A DNA stretch of 20,015 nt from positions 1 to 20,015 of the forward strand of contig CAUGNQ010000038.1 in NCBI GenBank assembly GCA_959600835.1. The letters are read 5' to 3'. The translations under genes were made by a program, and so were the position numbers. Of the stretch, positions 7,599 through 14,930 are shown piece after piece (positions within the stretch are counted from its first letter, which is position 1; each line of letters opens with the position of its first letter). The notes under the pieces are model-generated. The model made no database searches. It saw only the letters and a list, made by a program, of their open reading frames with translations, and had not been told where the DNA came from. The stretch comes from an uncultured Collinsella sp. (lineage in GTDB: Bacteria > Actinomycetota > Coriobacteriia > Coriobacteriales > Coriobacteriaceae).

Positions 7599-8621
7599 TT
7601 ACTCCATGGTCTCTTGGCAGACGACCTCGCGGATGGCTCGGATGCGGCGCATGGTGTCGTCGAACTGATCGGGGGTGAGGGCCTGGGCGCCGTCGGACCA
7701 GGCGCGGCTCGGCTCGTCGTGGACCTCGATCTCTAGGCCGTTGGCACCGCAGGCGGTCGCGGCGAGCGCCATGGGCTCAACGTAGCGGGTGTAACCGGTG
7801 GCGTGGCTGGGGTCGGCGACGACGGGCAGGTGCGACAGGTGGTGCAGCACCGGCACGGCGTTGAGGTCGAAGGTGTTGCGGGTGCGGGTCTCGAAGGTGC
7901 GGATGCCGCGCTCGCACAGGATGACGTTGTCGTTGCCCTCGCTCATGATGTACTCGGCGGCCATGAGCAGCTCGTCGATCGTGCCGGACATGCCGCGCTT
8001 GAGCAGGACCGGAGTCTTGGTCTTGCCGACCTCTTTGAGCAGAGGGAAGTTCTGGGCGTTGCGGGCGCCGATCTGCATGACGTCGATCTTCTTGTCCAGG
8101 AAGACCTGCACGTCGCGCGGGTCCATGATCTCGGTGACGATCGGCATATCGAGCTCGGCAGACGCCTCGCACAGCAGGTCGAGGCCGGCGGGGCCCATGC
8201 CCTGGTAGGCGTAGGGGGAGGTGCGGGGCTTGTAGGCGCCGCCGCGCAGCATCGTGGCGCCTGCTGCCTTCACGCGGCGGGCGATGCGGATGAGGTTCTC
8301 GCCCTCGACGGAGCACGGGCCGGCGATGACCTGGAACTGGTCGCCGCCTACATGTACGCCGTGGCCGCAGTCGATGACGGAGTCCTCGGGGTGGAACTTG
8401 CGGTTGGCGCGCTTGAACGGCTCGGAGACGCGCTGCACGCGCTCGACGACATCCATAGACTCGAGCAAGAACGGGTCGATCTTGGTCGTATCGCCCACCA
8501 GGCCGATGATCGTCTCATTCTCGCCGCGCGAGACATCGGTCTTCAGACCCTTTTTCTCAATCCAGCTGACGATATGGCTGACGGCCTCGTCGCTGGCGCT
8601 CTGCTTTAAAATTGCAATCAT
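7599..8621 (-). CDS. aroF: 3-deoxy-7-phosphoheptulonate (DAHP) synthase with N-terminal regulatory domain
   Basis: This is the first committed enzyme of the pathway, condensing PEP with erythrose-4-phosphate. The 340-residue protein is of the Thermotoga maritima type (type I-beta). A ferredoxin-like regulatory domain spans about 1-70 and includes SRGENETIIGLVGD (31-44). The TIM-barrel catalytic domain follows. Metal ligands Cys103 (AGPCS), His273 (DPSHATG), Glu299 and Asp310 (SDG) each match the T. maritima set with an offset of +1; KPRTSPY (131-137) binds substrate phosphate. In that family the N-terminal domain mediates Tyr/Phe feedback, so the same is likely here. I chose the ATG at 8621 because the regulatory domain begins there and GAGAGG precedes it; the frame is open to 8669 but that ATG sits in a hairpin without a ribosome site. 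First gene of the operon. Confidence 0.95.
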   Translation of the reverse strand: MIAILKQSASDEAVSHIVSWIEKKGLKTDVSRGENETIIGLVGDTTKIDPFLLESMDVVERVQRVSEPFKRANRKFHPEDSVIDCGHGVHVGGDQFQVIAGPCSVEGENLIRIARRVKAAGATMLRGGAYKPRTSPYAYQGMGPAGLDLLCEASAELDMPIVTEIMDPRDVQVFLDKKIDVMQIGARNAQNFPLLKEVGKTKTPVLLKRGMSGTIDELLMAAEYIMSEGNDNVILCERGIRTFETRTRNTFDLNAVPVLHHLSHLPVVADPSHATGYTRYVEPMALAATACGANGLEIEVHDEPSRAWSDGAQALTPDQFDDTMRRIRAIREVVCQETME

Positions 8622-8653
8622 GGTGTGCCTCTCACCTCGATGGATAACCCTTG

Positions 8654-8679
8654 CAAAAACGGCCCGCATCGCGAGCCGT
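8654..8679 (-). terminator. Terminator-like hairpin in the aroF leader (candidate attenuator)
   Basis: On the minus strand, acggctcgc (8679-8671) pairs with gcgggccgt (8667-8659) around the loop GAT. This gives 9 bp with one G-U pair, followed directly by a T-run (8659-8655). It stands upstream of the first aro gene, and no leftward gene precedes it, so it does not end an upstream transcript. Its position fits transcription attenuation of the whole operon. I could not identify a clear antiterminator or a T-box motif. Confidence 0.5.
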
Positions 8680-8702
8680 GTATATATGGTGCATGAGAGT
8701 TT

Positions 8703-8731
8703 ATACTATCTGACTCGCTTTTGCCTTCTAA
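8703..8731 (-). promoter_or_regulatory. Possible aro operon promoter
   Basis: On the minus strand, TTAGAA (8731-8726) and TAGTAT (8708-8703) are 17 nt apart, each matching 4 of 6 consensus positions. The overlapping TATAAA (8705-8700) is an alternative -10. It would start the aro mRNA near 8696, about 75 nt before aroF. No better leftward promoter is seen in the 204-nt gap, but the match is only moderate. Confidence 0.4.
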
Positions 8732-8784
8732 AGTGGGCCGTTGCGCCGCGTCTTCCTCGGAATTGCAAAGCTTTTTCTTTTATT

Positions 8785-8814
8785 TTGATAGCCCGTGGTG
8801 CACTTGGGTATAAT
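8785..8814 (+). promoter_or_regulatory. Promoter of the tRNA-Arg gene
   Basis: TTGATA (8785-8790, 5 of 6 matches) and a perfect TATAAT (8809-8814) are separated by 18 nt. The -10 ends 11 nt before the mature tRNA 5' end. A T-rich stretch (8772-8786) overlaps and precedes the -35, as an UP-like element might. This is the strongest promoter seen in the window and may also drive the downstream ATPase by readthrough. Confidence 0.8.
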
Positions 8815-8825
8815 GCCAAACGTTG

Positions 8826-8902
8826 GCCCTATTAGCTCAGGGGATTAGAGCGTCTGCCTCCGGAGCAGAAGGCCGTTGGTTCGAATCCAACATGGGGCAC
8901 CA
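8826..8902 (+). tRNA. tRNA-Arg (anticodon CCG)
   Basis: The cloverleaf closes fully. The acceptor stem GCCCTAT/ATGGGGC has one G-U pair; the D stem is GCTC/GAGC; the anticodon stem TCTGC/GCAGA holds the loop CTCCGGA, giving anticodon CCG that reads CGG; the T stem GTTGG/CCAAC holds TTCGAAT. The discriminator is A and the CCA end is encoded (8900-8902). Length is 77 nt with no intron. It sits between its own promoter and terminator at the divergence point of the aro operon and the rightward genes. Confidence 0.95.
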
Positions 8903-8913
8903 TCGAACGTGAG

Positions 8914-8947
8914 ACCGTCCGAACCTCGCATGGTCCGGGCGGTTTTT
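8914..8947 (+). terminator. Intrinsic terminator after tRNA-Arg
   Basis: accgtccg (8914-8921) pairs with cgggcggt (8936-8943), including one G-U pair. An inner acc/ggt (8923-8925 with 8932-8934) extends the stem around a 6-nt loop. A run of five T (8943-8947) follows. It begins 11 nt after the tRNA CCA end. Confidence 0.85.
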
Positions 8948-8978
8948 CTTATACCGACGCGACGTGATGGGACGTGGT

Positions 8979-11696
8979 ATGGCAGCAACGGATATCGAGC
9001 GCGGACTCTCGACCGCCGAGGTCGAGGAGCGCATCGCCGCCGGTAAGATCAACCGCAACATGGAGCTCAAGACCAAGTCGGTCAAAGAGCTCATCATCGA
9101 GAACCTCTGCACGCTGTTCAATTTGATCAACGTGATTTTGGCGTTCCTAGTCATTTTGACCGGTTCGTTTAAGAATCTGACGTTCCTGTTCGTAGTGTTC
9201 CTCAATACTGCTATTGGCGTCATCCAGTCCATGCGTTCCAAGAAGATGGTCGATAAGCTCACGCTGCTGACCTCCAAGAAGGCCATTGCGGTGCGCGACG
9301 GCGCCGAGGTGGAGCTCGACCTGGACCAGATCGTGCTCGACGATATCATCCGCCTGGGGCGCGGCGACCAGATTCCCGCTGACGCCGTGGTGGTTTCGGG
9401 CGAGGCGCTCGTGAACGAGAGCCTGCTGACGGGTGAGAGCGACCTCATTAAGAAACAGCCCGGTTCCGAGCTCATGAGCGGCAGCTTTATCGACTCGGGC
9501 TTGCTGCGCGCCCGCGTGATCCATGTCGGCGCCGACAACTACGTGGCCAAAATTAATAACGAGGCGAAGTACGTCAAAAAGGTCAATTCCGAGATCATGA
9601 ACGCGCTTAACGCCATCGTGCGCTTTGCGAGCATCATCATGATCCCGCTCGGTTTGGCGTTGTTTGCCTCGAGTGTGAGCGAGCTGTGGGATGCCGCGGG
9701 AACCCCGGGCGATAGCGCGCTTTCGTGGTGCTTCTCCGAGCTGTTGGCTGGTCATGTGCCTTCGTCGGCGCTGCTGTCCACGGTGGGCGCCCTGCTGGGC
9801 ATGATCCCGCAAGGCCTGGTGCTGCTGACCTCGTCGGTGCTCGCCATCGCCACGGTGCGCCTGGCCCGCCGCAAGGTGCTGGCGCAGCAGCTTTACTGCA
9901 TCGAGACGCTCGCTCGCGTCGACGTGCTGTGCCTGGACAAGACGGGCACCATCACGTCGGGTCGCATGGAGGTCGAGGGTACCTATCCGCTACCGGTCGA
10001 GGGTATGGGTGCGGGGGAGGGCGACGCCGCCGTTCCCGTCGATACCACGGTGCTCGATTTTGCGCTGGCTAACGTGGCGCGTGCGACCTCGGCCGATGCC
10101 AACGAGACCTGCCAGGCGCTGCTCAACTATTACGCCGATCGCCCGGTCGAGGTGTCTGAGCCGCTGTCGGTCATTCCGTTCTCGTCCTCCAAAAAGTGGA
10201 GTGGTGCCTCGTTTGCGCAGGGCTCCTATGTGATGGGCGCTGCGCAGTTTGTGCTTTCGGAGCGTGCGTTTTCGCAGGTCGAGAACCGTGTCGCCGAGCT
10301 TGCCGATACCTGCCGCGTGCTCGTGGTGGCGCGCGTGGACGGCTTTACGCCCGATGGCGATATGGTGGGCGAGGCCGAGCCCGTGGGCTTTGTGACCATC
10401 CGCGACGAGATCCGTACCTCGGCGGCCGAGACCATCGGCTACTTTAACGAGCAGGGCGTGACCCTCAACGTGATCAGTGGCGACGACCCGCGTACGGTGT
10501 CGTCGATCGCGCGCGTGGTGGGCGTGCCGGGGGCGGACGCTTATGTGGACGCCACGACGCTCGATACGCCGGCCAAGCTCGATGCCGCAGTGGACCGCTA
10601 CCATGTCTTTGGTCGTGTGACCCCGCAGCAGAAGCGCGAGCTCGTGCAGGCGCTCAAGCGCCGCGAGCACACCGTGGCCATGACAGGCGACGGCGTCAAC
10701 GACGTGCTGGCGCTCAAGGAGGCCGACTGCTCCGTGGCCATGGCGGCCGGCTCCGATGCCGCGCGTAACGTGGCCGAGATCGTGCTCGTCGACAACGACT
10801 TTGCCTCGATGCCCGCCGTGGTGGCCGAGGGCCGTCGCTCCATCAACAACCTGCAGCGTTCGGCTTCGCTGTTCCTGACTAAGACGCTGTTCTCGATGGG
10901 CCTGGCGGCGCTGTGCATCGCACTGCCGCCGTACCCTTTCGAGCCGATTCAGATGACGCTCATCAACTTCTTCTGCATTGGCGCGCCGGGCTTTGTGTTG
11001 GGCCTGGAGCCCAACAATGCTCGCGTGAAGGGGTCGTTCCTGACGAACGTGCTCAAGCGGGCACTGCCGGCGTCGATTGCGGTCATTTTGGCCGCGGCGC
11101 TCGATATCTTTGTGGCGCGCGTGTTTGGCTTTAGCCAGCTCACGCTGTCTACGATGTGCCTGCTTTCGTCGTGCGCGGTGAGCGTCAGCCTGATCTGGCG
11201 CATCTCGCAGCCTCTCACGCCCTTACGTGTGGTGCTCTTCGTGTTTGTTGTCGCCGGCATCCTGGTGGGCGTTATCGGATTCCCGGAGCTGCTGTCTATT
11301 GCCAACCTGTCGATGGGCCAGATGGTAATCTTGGCTGTCATCGTGGTCTTTACCTGCTCGGTGTTCTTTAAGCTCGCCACGATGATGGATTCGCTCAAGC
11401 CGCGTCGTCGTCATGCCGCAACTGGTTTTGGCCGCGGTGTGCGCGTCCACCTGGGTCGCGGTGGCGGCAAGGTGAGCTCGACGGGTTCGACGGCCGAGCG
11501 TTTTGCCAAGCGCGTCGCCGCCGACATGGCGCAGCGCCGCGAAGATCGCACCGCTCGCGAGGCCGAGGCCCGCGCACTCGAGGGCGTGGCCCAGGCCCAG
11601 CCCAAGAAAAAGAAGGGTAGCGGAGCCAAGCGCTCTCGCGTAACCAAGTCCGCCCAAGGCATCAAAGTCTCGATGCCGAGCAAAAAGAAGAAGTAA
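8979..11696 (+). CDS. Cation-transporting P-type ATPase, CtpE-like
   Basis: This is an ion-pumping membrane ATPase. The 905-residue protein carries the actuator TGES (151-154), the phosphorylation motif DKTGT (Asp320) and the hinge TGDGVND (569-575). About ten hydrophobic segments are visible: two pairs before the phosphorylation site and six after the hinge. The layout around DKTGT, including GLVLLTSSVLAIATVRLARR, resembles the actinobacterial CtpE group, reported to import calcium in mycobacteria; ion specificity here is an inference. The conserved membrane motif PEGL is PQGL (Pro277-Gln278). Residues 805-905 are a basic, Ala/Lys-rich cytoplasmic tail ending in four lysines. I prefer the ATG at 8979, with GGGA 6 nt upstream, over GTG 8964 and ATG 8967, which lack a ribosome site. 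It starts 31 nt after the tRNA terminator with no clear promoter of its own. Confidence 0.9.
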   Translation: MAATDIERGLSTAEVEERIAAGKINRNMELKTKSVKELIIENLCTLFNLINVILAFLVILTGSFKNLTFLFVVFLNTAIGVIQSMRSKKMVDKLTLLTSKKAIAVRDGAEVELDLDQIVLDDIIRLGRGDQIPADAVVVSGEALVNESLLTGESDLIKKQPGSELMSGSFIDSGLLRARVIHVGADNYVAKINNEAKYVKKVNSEIMNALNAIVRFASIIMIPLGLALFASSVSELWDAAGTPGDSALSWCFSELLAGHVPSSALLSTVGALLGMIPQGLVLLTSSVLAIATVRLARRKVLAQQLYCIETLARVDVLCLDKTGTITSGRMEVEGTYPLPVEGMGAGEGDAAVPVDTTVLDFALANVARATSADANETCQALLNYYADRPVEVSEPLSVIPFSSSKKWSGASFAQGSYVMGAAQFVLSERAFSQVENRVAELADTCRVLVVARVDGFTPDGDMVGEAEPVGFVTIRDEIRTSAAETIGYFNEQGVTLNVISGDDPRTVSSIARVVGVPGADAYVDATTLDTPAKLDAAVDRYHVFGRVTPQQKRELVQALKRREHTVAMTGDGVNDVLALKEADCSVAMAAGSDAARNVAEIVLVDNDFASMPAVVAEGRRSINNLQRSASLFLTKTLFSMGLAALCIALPPYPFEPIQMTLINFFCIGAPGFVLGLEPNNARVKGSFLTNVLKRALPASIAVILAAALDIFVARVFGFSQLTLSTMCLLSSCAVSVSLIWRISQPLTPLRVVLFVFVVAGILVGVIGFPELLSIANLSMGQMVILAVIVVFTCSVFFKLATMMDSLKPRRRHAATGFGRGVRVHLGRGGGKVSSTGSTAERFAKRVAADMAQRREDRTAREAEARALEGVAQAQPKKKKGSGAKRSRVTKSAQGIKVSMPSKKKK

Positions 11697-11706
11697 CTAC
11701 GCGCCC

Positions 11707-11754
11707 TGGCGATGTTGAATTGGTGCCTTGCTCCTGTAGGGCCGTGGCGATGTT
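11707..11754 (+). repeat. 10-bp direct repeat in the ATPase / zinc-ribbon gap
   Basis: TGGCGATGTT occurs at 11707-11716 and again at 11745-11754, 38 bp apart, within a 103-nt intergenic region. The second copy overlaps a poor -10-like TGTTAT (11751-11756) that lies 17 nt after TTGCTC (11728-11733). It could be a repeated operator for the gene at 11800 or a chance repeat. No terminator with a T-run is seen after the ATPase. Confidence 0.35.
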
Positions 11755-11799
11755 ATGCTCTAACCTCGATTATTTGAATTGCTTCGAAAAGAGGATGCC

Positions 11800-12942
11800 G
11801 TGATCTGCCCGCATTGCCTTAAGACTATCGAGGACGGCGCCTCGTTCTGCCCCTACTGCAACGCCTATGTGGGTCCGGGCGATGGTCCCGAGCACACCGA
11901 ATTCGTGTTCTGTGAGGGCTGCGGTGCCCGTCTTTCTCCGCATGATCGTACGTGCCCCAAATGCGGACGCCCCGCTCCGGGTATCCTCTCCGAGGATGCG
12001 GCAGCATCCGACCTGGCAGCGGGCCGCACGGCGGGCTTTCCGCGCCTAACGCAAGAGCAGATCGATACCGAGGTGCCGCATGCGCCGGCCTCTGCCGCTG
12101 CGGTGCTTTCGGACGCCGCCGACCCCAATGAGACCTGCGTGCTGCCAGCTTTCGATAAGGATTTCGGTATCCCCAAGGTCGATATTCCCACGCCCGTTTC
12201 CCTGCATGACGATGCTCAAAAACCCAAGCGCAAGGTGCACCCCGACGAGGACGCCTATCACAAGCATAAGCGTCATATTCCCAAGCCGCTCATTATCATC
12301 GCGGTCCTTGCCGTCGTGTGCGGTGGTGCCTATTGGTTCGTGACGACCGATCCCATGGGTGTTATGCCTGGCTTCTACGACCAGTTTGGCCAAGCTGCAC
12401 AAACCACCTTCCCCACGCGTCAAAAGGGCGAGGCGACTGAGGACGATACCAAGCAGGGCGATTCTGCCGAGGTGGTTCAGGAAGAAACCGTGCTCACCGA
12501 TGATCAGCTCTATACCAGGCTCGATGGTCTGTATCAGACCATCGTGTCCTACGCTGACGAGGACCAGATCGGCGAGGTCATCGATTCCTTTAACAACGGT
12601 TATCTCCGAACGCCGCTGTCCACCCGTCAGGAGCTGTCGCAGAGTGCCTACGCCCTACGCGACCAGATCAAAAAGACGCAAGATGAGCTCAACAACCTGA
12701 AAGTACAGGACGATACGGTCTATGCGGATGACATCGCCCACTTAAAGCAGCTTGCCGAGTGGATGTATGAGCGCGTCGACGTGATCTGCCAGAGCTGGGA
12801 TATCTCGCTGGCCATTCCCGATGGCGAGTCGATGAGTTCCCACCAAAGCGAGATCCTGGCGCCCATCGCGCAGGGCGGCAACAGCGCGCTGAACCAGTAC
12901 GATGCCAATGTGGGTTCCTGGAAGCCGCAGCAGCGTTCCTAA
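11800..12942 (+). CDS. Double zinc-ribbon, single-pass membrane protein
   Basis: I do not recognise a characterised family for the whole 380-residue protein. The N-terminus holds two zinc ribbons, each with two CxxC pairs: Cys3/6/17/20 and Cys38/41/52/55. A polar, proline-containing linker (about 60-160) ending in a Lys/His-rich stretch leads to one membrane segment (about 163-183). About 195 residues follow, mostly predicted helix, with a possible coiled coil around ALRDQIKKTQDELNNL. The positive-inside rule puts the ribbons in the cytoplasm and the C-terminal part outside. I chose GTG 11800, with AAAGAGG 5 nt upstream, over TTG 11779, so the first ribbon begins at residue 3. Function is unknown; a sensor or cell-envelope scaffold is possible. 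Confidence 0.8.
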   Translation: MICPHCLKTIEDGASFCPYCNAYVGPGDGPEHTEFVFCEGCGARLSPHDRTCPKCGRPAPGILSEDAAASDLAAGRTAGFPRLTQEQIDTEVPHAPASAAAVLSDAADPNETCVLPAFDKDFGIPKVDIPTPVSLHDDAQKPKRKVHPDEDAYHKHKRHIPKPLIIIAVLAVVCGGAYWFVTTDPMGVMPGFYDQFGQAAQTTFPTRQKGEATEDDTKQGDSAEVVQEETVLTDDQLYTRLDGLYQTIVSYADEDQIGEVIDSFNNGYLRTPLSTRQELSQSAYALRDQIKKTQDELNNLKVQDDTVYADDIAHLKQLAEWMYERVDVICQSWDISLAIPDGESMSSHQSEILAPIAQGGNSALNQYDANVGSWKPQQRS

Positions 12943-12980
12943 AATTAGTTCGCCATAGTCGGCATAACCTACGTGCGCAA

Positions 12981-13010
12981 TTGATGTAAACCCGTGCTTA
13001 TTGCTACAAT
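12981..13010 (+). promoter_or_regulatory. Promoter of the peptidyl-prolyl isomerase gene
   Basis: TTGATG (12981-12986) and TACAAT (13005-13010) are 18 nt apart, in a locally AT-rich stretch 40 nt before the ATG. The gene that follows has its own strong ribosome site. This promoter probably also serves the TPR gene downstream. Confidence 0.65.
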
Positions 13011-13049
13011 TCGTACAAATATGCTTTAAACGCACGAGGAAGGAACCAC

Positions 13050-13592
13050 ATGTTTGGTTTTAAGAAAGAGCTCTACACGCCCGAGTATCAGCTTGTCGGC
13101 GACGAGTGCGCCGTAATCGAGACGTCGAAGGGTACCATCAAGGTCAAGTTTGACGGCGAGGGCGCTCCCATTCATGTCGCGAACTTCTGCGAGCTTTCCA
13201 CGATGGGCTTCTATGATGGCCTTAAGTTCCATCGCTATGTGCCCGGTTTTGTTATCCAGGGCGGCGACCCCAATACCCGCGACATGTCCGGCGCCGACGT
13301 CGCTGCCGGTCTTGAGGGCCCCGACGGTATGCCCGGTACCGGTGGCCCCGGCTACTGCATCAAGGGCGAGTTTGCCACCAATCCGCGCAACAGCCATGTC
13401 GATGGCGCCCTTGCCATGGCACGCTCCATGGACCCCGATTCCGCGGGTTCGCAGTTCTACTTCTGCCTGGGTGCCCAGCATAACCTCGATTCCGGTTACA
13501 CCGTCTTTGGTACCACGGTCGAGGGTCTCGATGTGATTTCGCAGCTGCGTGCCGGCGACGAGATCGTCCATGTCGAGATCGTTCACGAGTAA
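13050..13592 (+). CDS. Cyclophilin-type peptidyl-prolyl cis-trans isomerase
   Basis: This enzyme catalyses cis-trans isomerisation of X-Pro bonds during folding. The 180-residue protein has the cyclophilin core: FHR with catalytic Arg62, VIQGGDP with Gln70, GTGGPGY, GALAMARS, SAGSQFYF (131-138) and YTVFG. The position of the human CypA tryptophan that contacts cyclosporin is Leu146, as in many bacterial cyclophilins, so drug affinity should be low. No signal peptide or membrane segment is present, so it is cytoplasmic. The ATG at 13050 is preceded by GAGGAAGGA. The TPR gene starts 11 nt after its stop, so the two probably share an mRNA. Confidence 0.94.
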   Translation: MFGFKKELYTPEYQLVGDECAVIETSKGTIKVKFDGEGAPIHVANFCELSTMGFYDGLKFHRYVPGFVIQGGDPNTRDMSGADVAAGLEGPDGMPGTGGPGYCIKGEFATNPRNSHVDGALAMARSMDPDSAGSQFYFCLGAQHNLDSGYTVFGTTVEGLDVISQLRAGDEIVHVEIVHE

Positions 13593-13603
13593 AGGGGACT
13601 TCC

Positions 13604-14908
13604 TTGAATAGCCAGCTGATCCAACAGGGCCGCGCCGCTTACCGCGCGGGTGATTTTTCTGCTGCAGCCCAGATGCTTGGGGCGGCAAAGACTCCCGATG
13701 AGATTATGGGCGAGGCCGATCACCTTCGTGGCAACGCCTTGATGCACCTTGGCATGTATGCCGAGGCCGCCGAGGCCTATGCCGCCGCCCTCAACGACGG
13801 TACCTACGGCAAGCGCGGCGCGCTGCTCACCAACCGCGGCAAGGCGCTCGCCGCCGTGGGCGACTACACGACGGCCGCTCAGGCTTTCTCTGCCGCTACG
13901 CAGGATGCTTCCTATGCCACGCCGTTCAAGGCCTATCTGGGCCTGGGCAATGCGCTGTTCCAGTCGGGCGACTATGCCAACGCGGGAACCGCCTTCCGTC
14001 AGGCTGCCATCGACGGCGCCAATCCGGCTCCTGCCGCCGCACTCGGCGAGCTCGGTCGTTGCTTCATTAAGCTCGGCCGTCCGGCGGATGCCGTGGAGAC
14101 CTACCGCACGGCTATCGACTTTGCCGGCCCCCGCGACGACACGCGTGCGCTCAACGCCGGCATGGGTCAGGCGCTTTCTGCCGCCGGCCGTCCCTCCGAC
14201 GCACTCGACGCCTTTAACGCCGCTACTGCCGATGGCATCTACCAGCTCACCTCCGAGCAGGCCGATGAGCTTGCCCGCGTGCACGATTCGCTTGCCGCGC
14301 TGTCTGCCCAGACGGCTATGGCCACGGCTCCGGCGCCCGCGATGGACGCTCCTGCCGTCGATCCGCTCGATCCTACGGGCGCGACCGGTCAGTTTATGCC
14401 CGATCCCTCGGACACCGGCTTCTTTACGCTGTCCGAGTCCGAGATGGTCCAGCAGGACCGTCAGGATCGTAAGCAGGCCAAGGTCCGTCGTCGCCATCGC
14501 CACACGGGTCTTAAAGTCTTCATCGTGCTGCTTCTGCTCATTTTGATCGCCGCGGGCGGTCTGGGCTTTGCCTACACGCGCGGCTTTGGCTTCCCGTCTC
14601 AGGAGTCTGTCGTTACCGATCTGTTCCAGGCTGCCGGCGACGGTGACGCCGCAAAGGCCGAGTCTTGCCTGGCCTCGAGCCTGTCCGAGGACGCTAAGTC
14701 GATGATCATCTCCTCGATTCCGCAGGGTGCCACCGTGTCCGTCGAGGGCATGGATCAGTCCATGACCGAGACGACCGCCAAGGTGAAGGCATCGCTGTCC
14801 AAGGGCGGCGAGCAGGAGTACACCGTCAAATTCGTGCGCTCCGACAACCATATCGGCTGGGCCGTTTCTTCGCTCGATATGGATTTCTCGGCTGCTGACA
14901 ACCAGTAG
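13604..14908 (+). CDS. TPR-containing single-pass membrane protein
   Basis: Function is unknown. The 434-residue protein begins with about 225 residues of Ala-rich helical pairs in the tetratricopeptide pattern, for example AYRAGDFSAAAQML, ALMHLGMYAEAAEAYAAAL and ALFQSGDYANAGTAF. A Pro/Ala/Asp-rich linker follows, then a basic patch (about 290-303), one membrane segment (about 304-326), and an outer domain of about 108 residues. That outer part, starting VVTDLFQAAGDGDAAKAESCL, looks like a small NTF2-like or DUF4878-like fold, but this is inference. Topology by the positive-inside rule is TPR in the cytoplasm. The TTG start at 13604 is supported by AAAGGGGA 5 nt upstream. Its place between the cyclophilin and mreB suggests, but does not prove, a role at the cell envelope. 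Confidence 0.85.
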   Translation: MNSQLIQQGRAAYRAGDFSAAAQMLGAAKTPDEIMGEADHLRGNALMHLGMYAEAAEAYAAALNDGTYGKRGALLTNRGKALAAVGDYTTAAQAFSAATQDASYATPFKAYLGLGNALFQSGDYANAGTAFRQAAIDGANPAPAAALGELGRCFIKLGRPADAVETYRTAIDFAGPRDDTRALNAGMGQALSAAGRPSDALDAFNAATADGIYQLTSEQADELARVHDSLAALSAQTAMATAPAPAMDAPAVDPLDPTGATGQFMPDPSDTGFFTLSESEMVQQDRQDRKQAKVRRRHRHTGLKVFIVLLLLILIAAGGLGFAYTRGFGFPSQESVVTDLFQAAGDGDAAKAESCLASSLSEDAKSMIISSIPQGATVSVEGMDQSMTETTAKVKASLSKGGEQEYTVKFVRSDNHIGWAVSSLDMDFSAADNQ

Positions 14909-14930
14909 TGACCTTATGGGATTTAGCTTT

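Noticed and set aside
8622..8669. Longer AroF starting at the ATG at 8669
   Set aside because: That ATG lies inside the leader hairpin without a ribosome site, and the family N-terminus matches the start at 8621.
8622..8825. T-box or other known riboswitch in the aroF leader
   Set aside because: I looked for the AGGGTGG-type T-box motif and long leader structure and saw neither; only a short hairpin with a T-run is present.
11779..11799. TTG start for the zinc-ribbon protein
   Set aside because: The ribosome site AAAGAGG lies after this codon and is correctly placed for GTG 11800.
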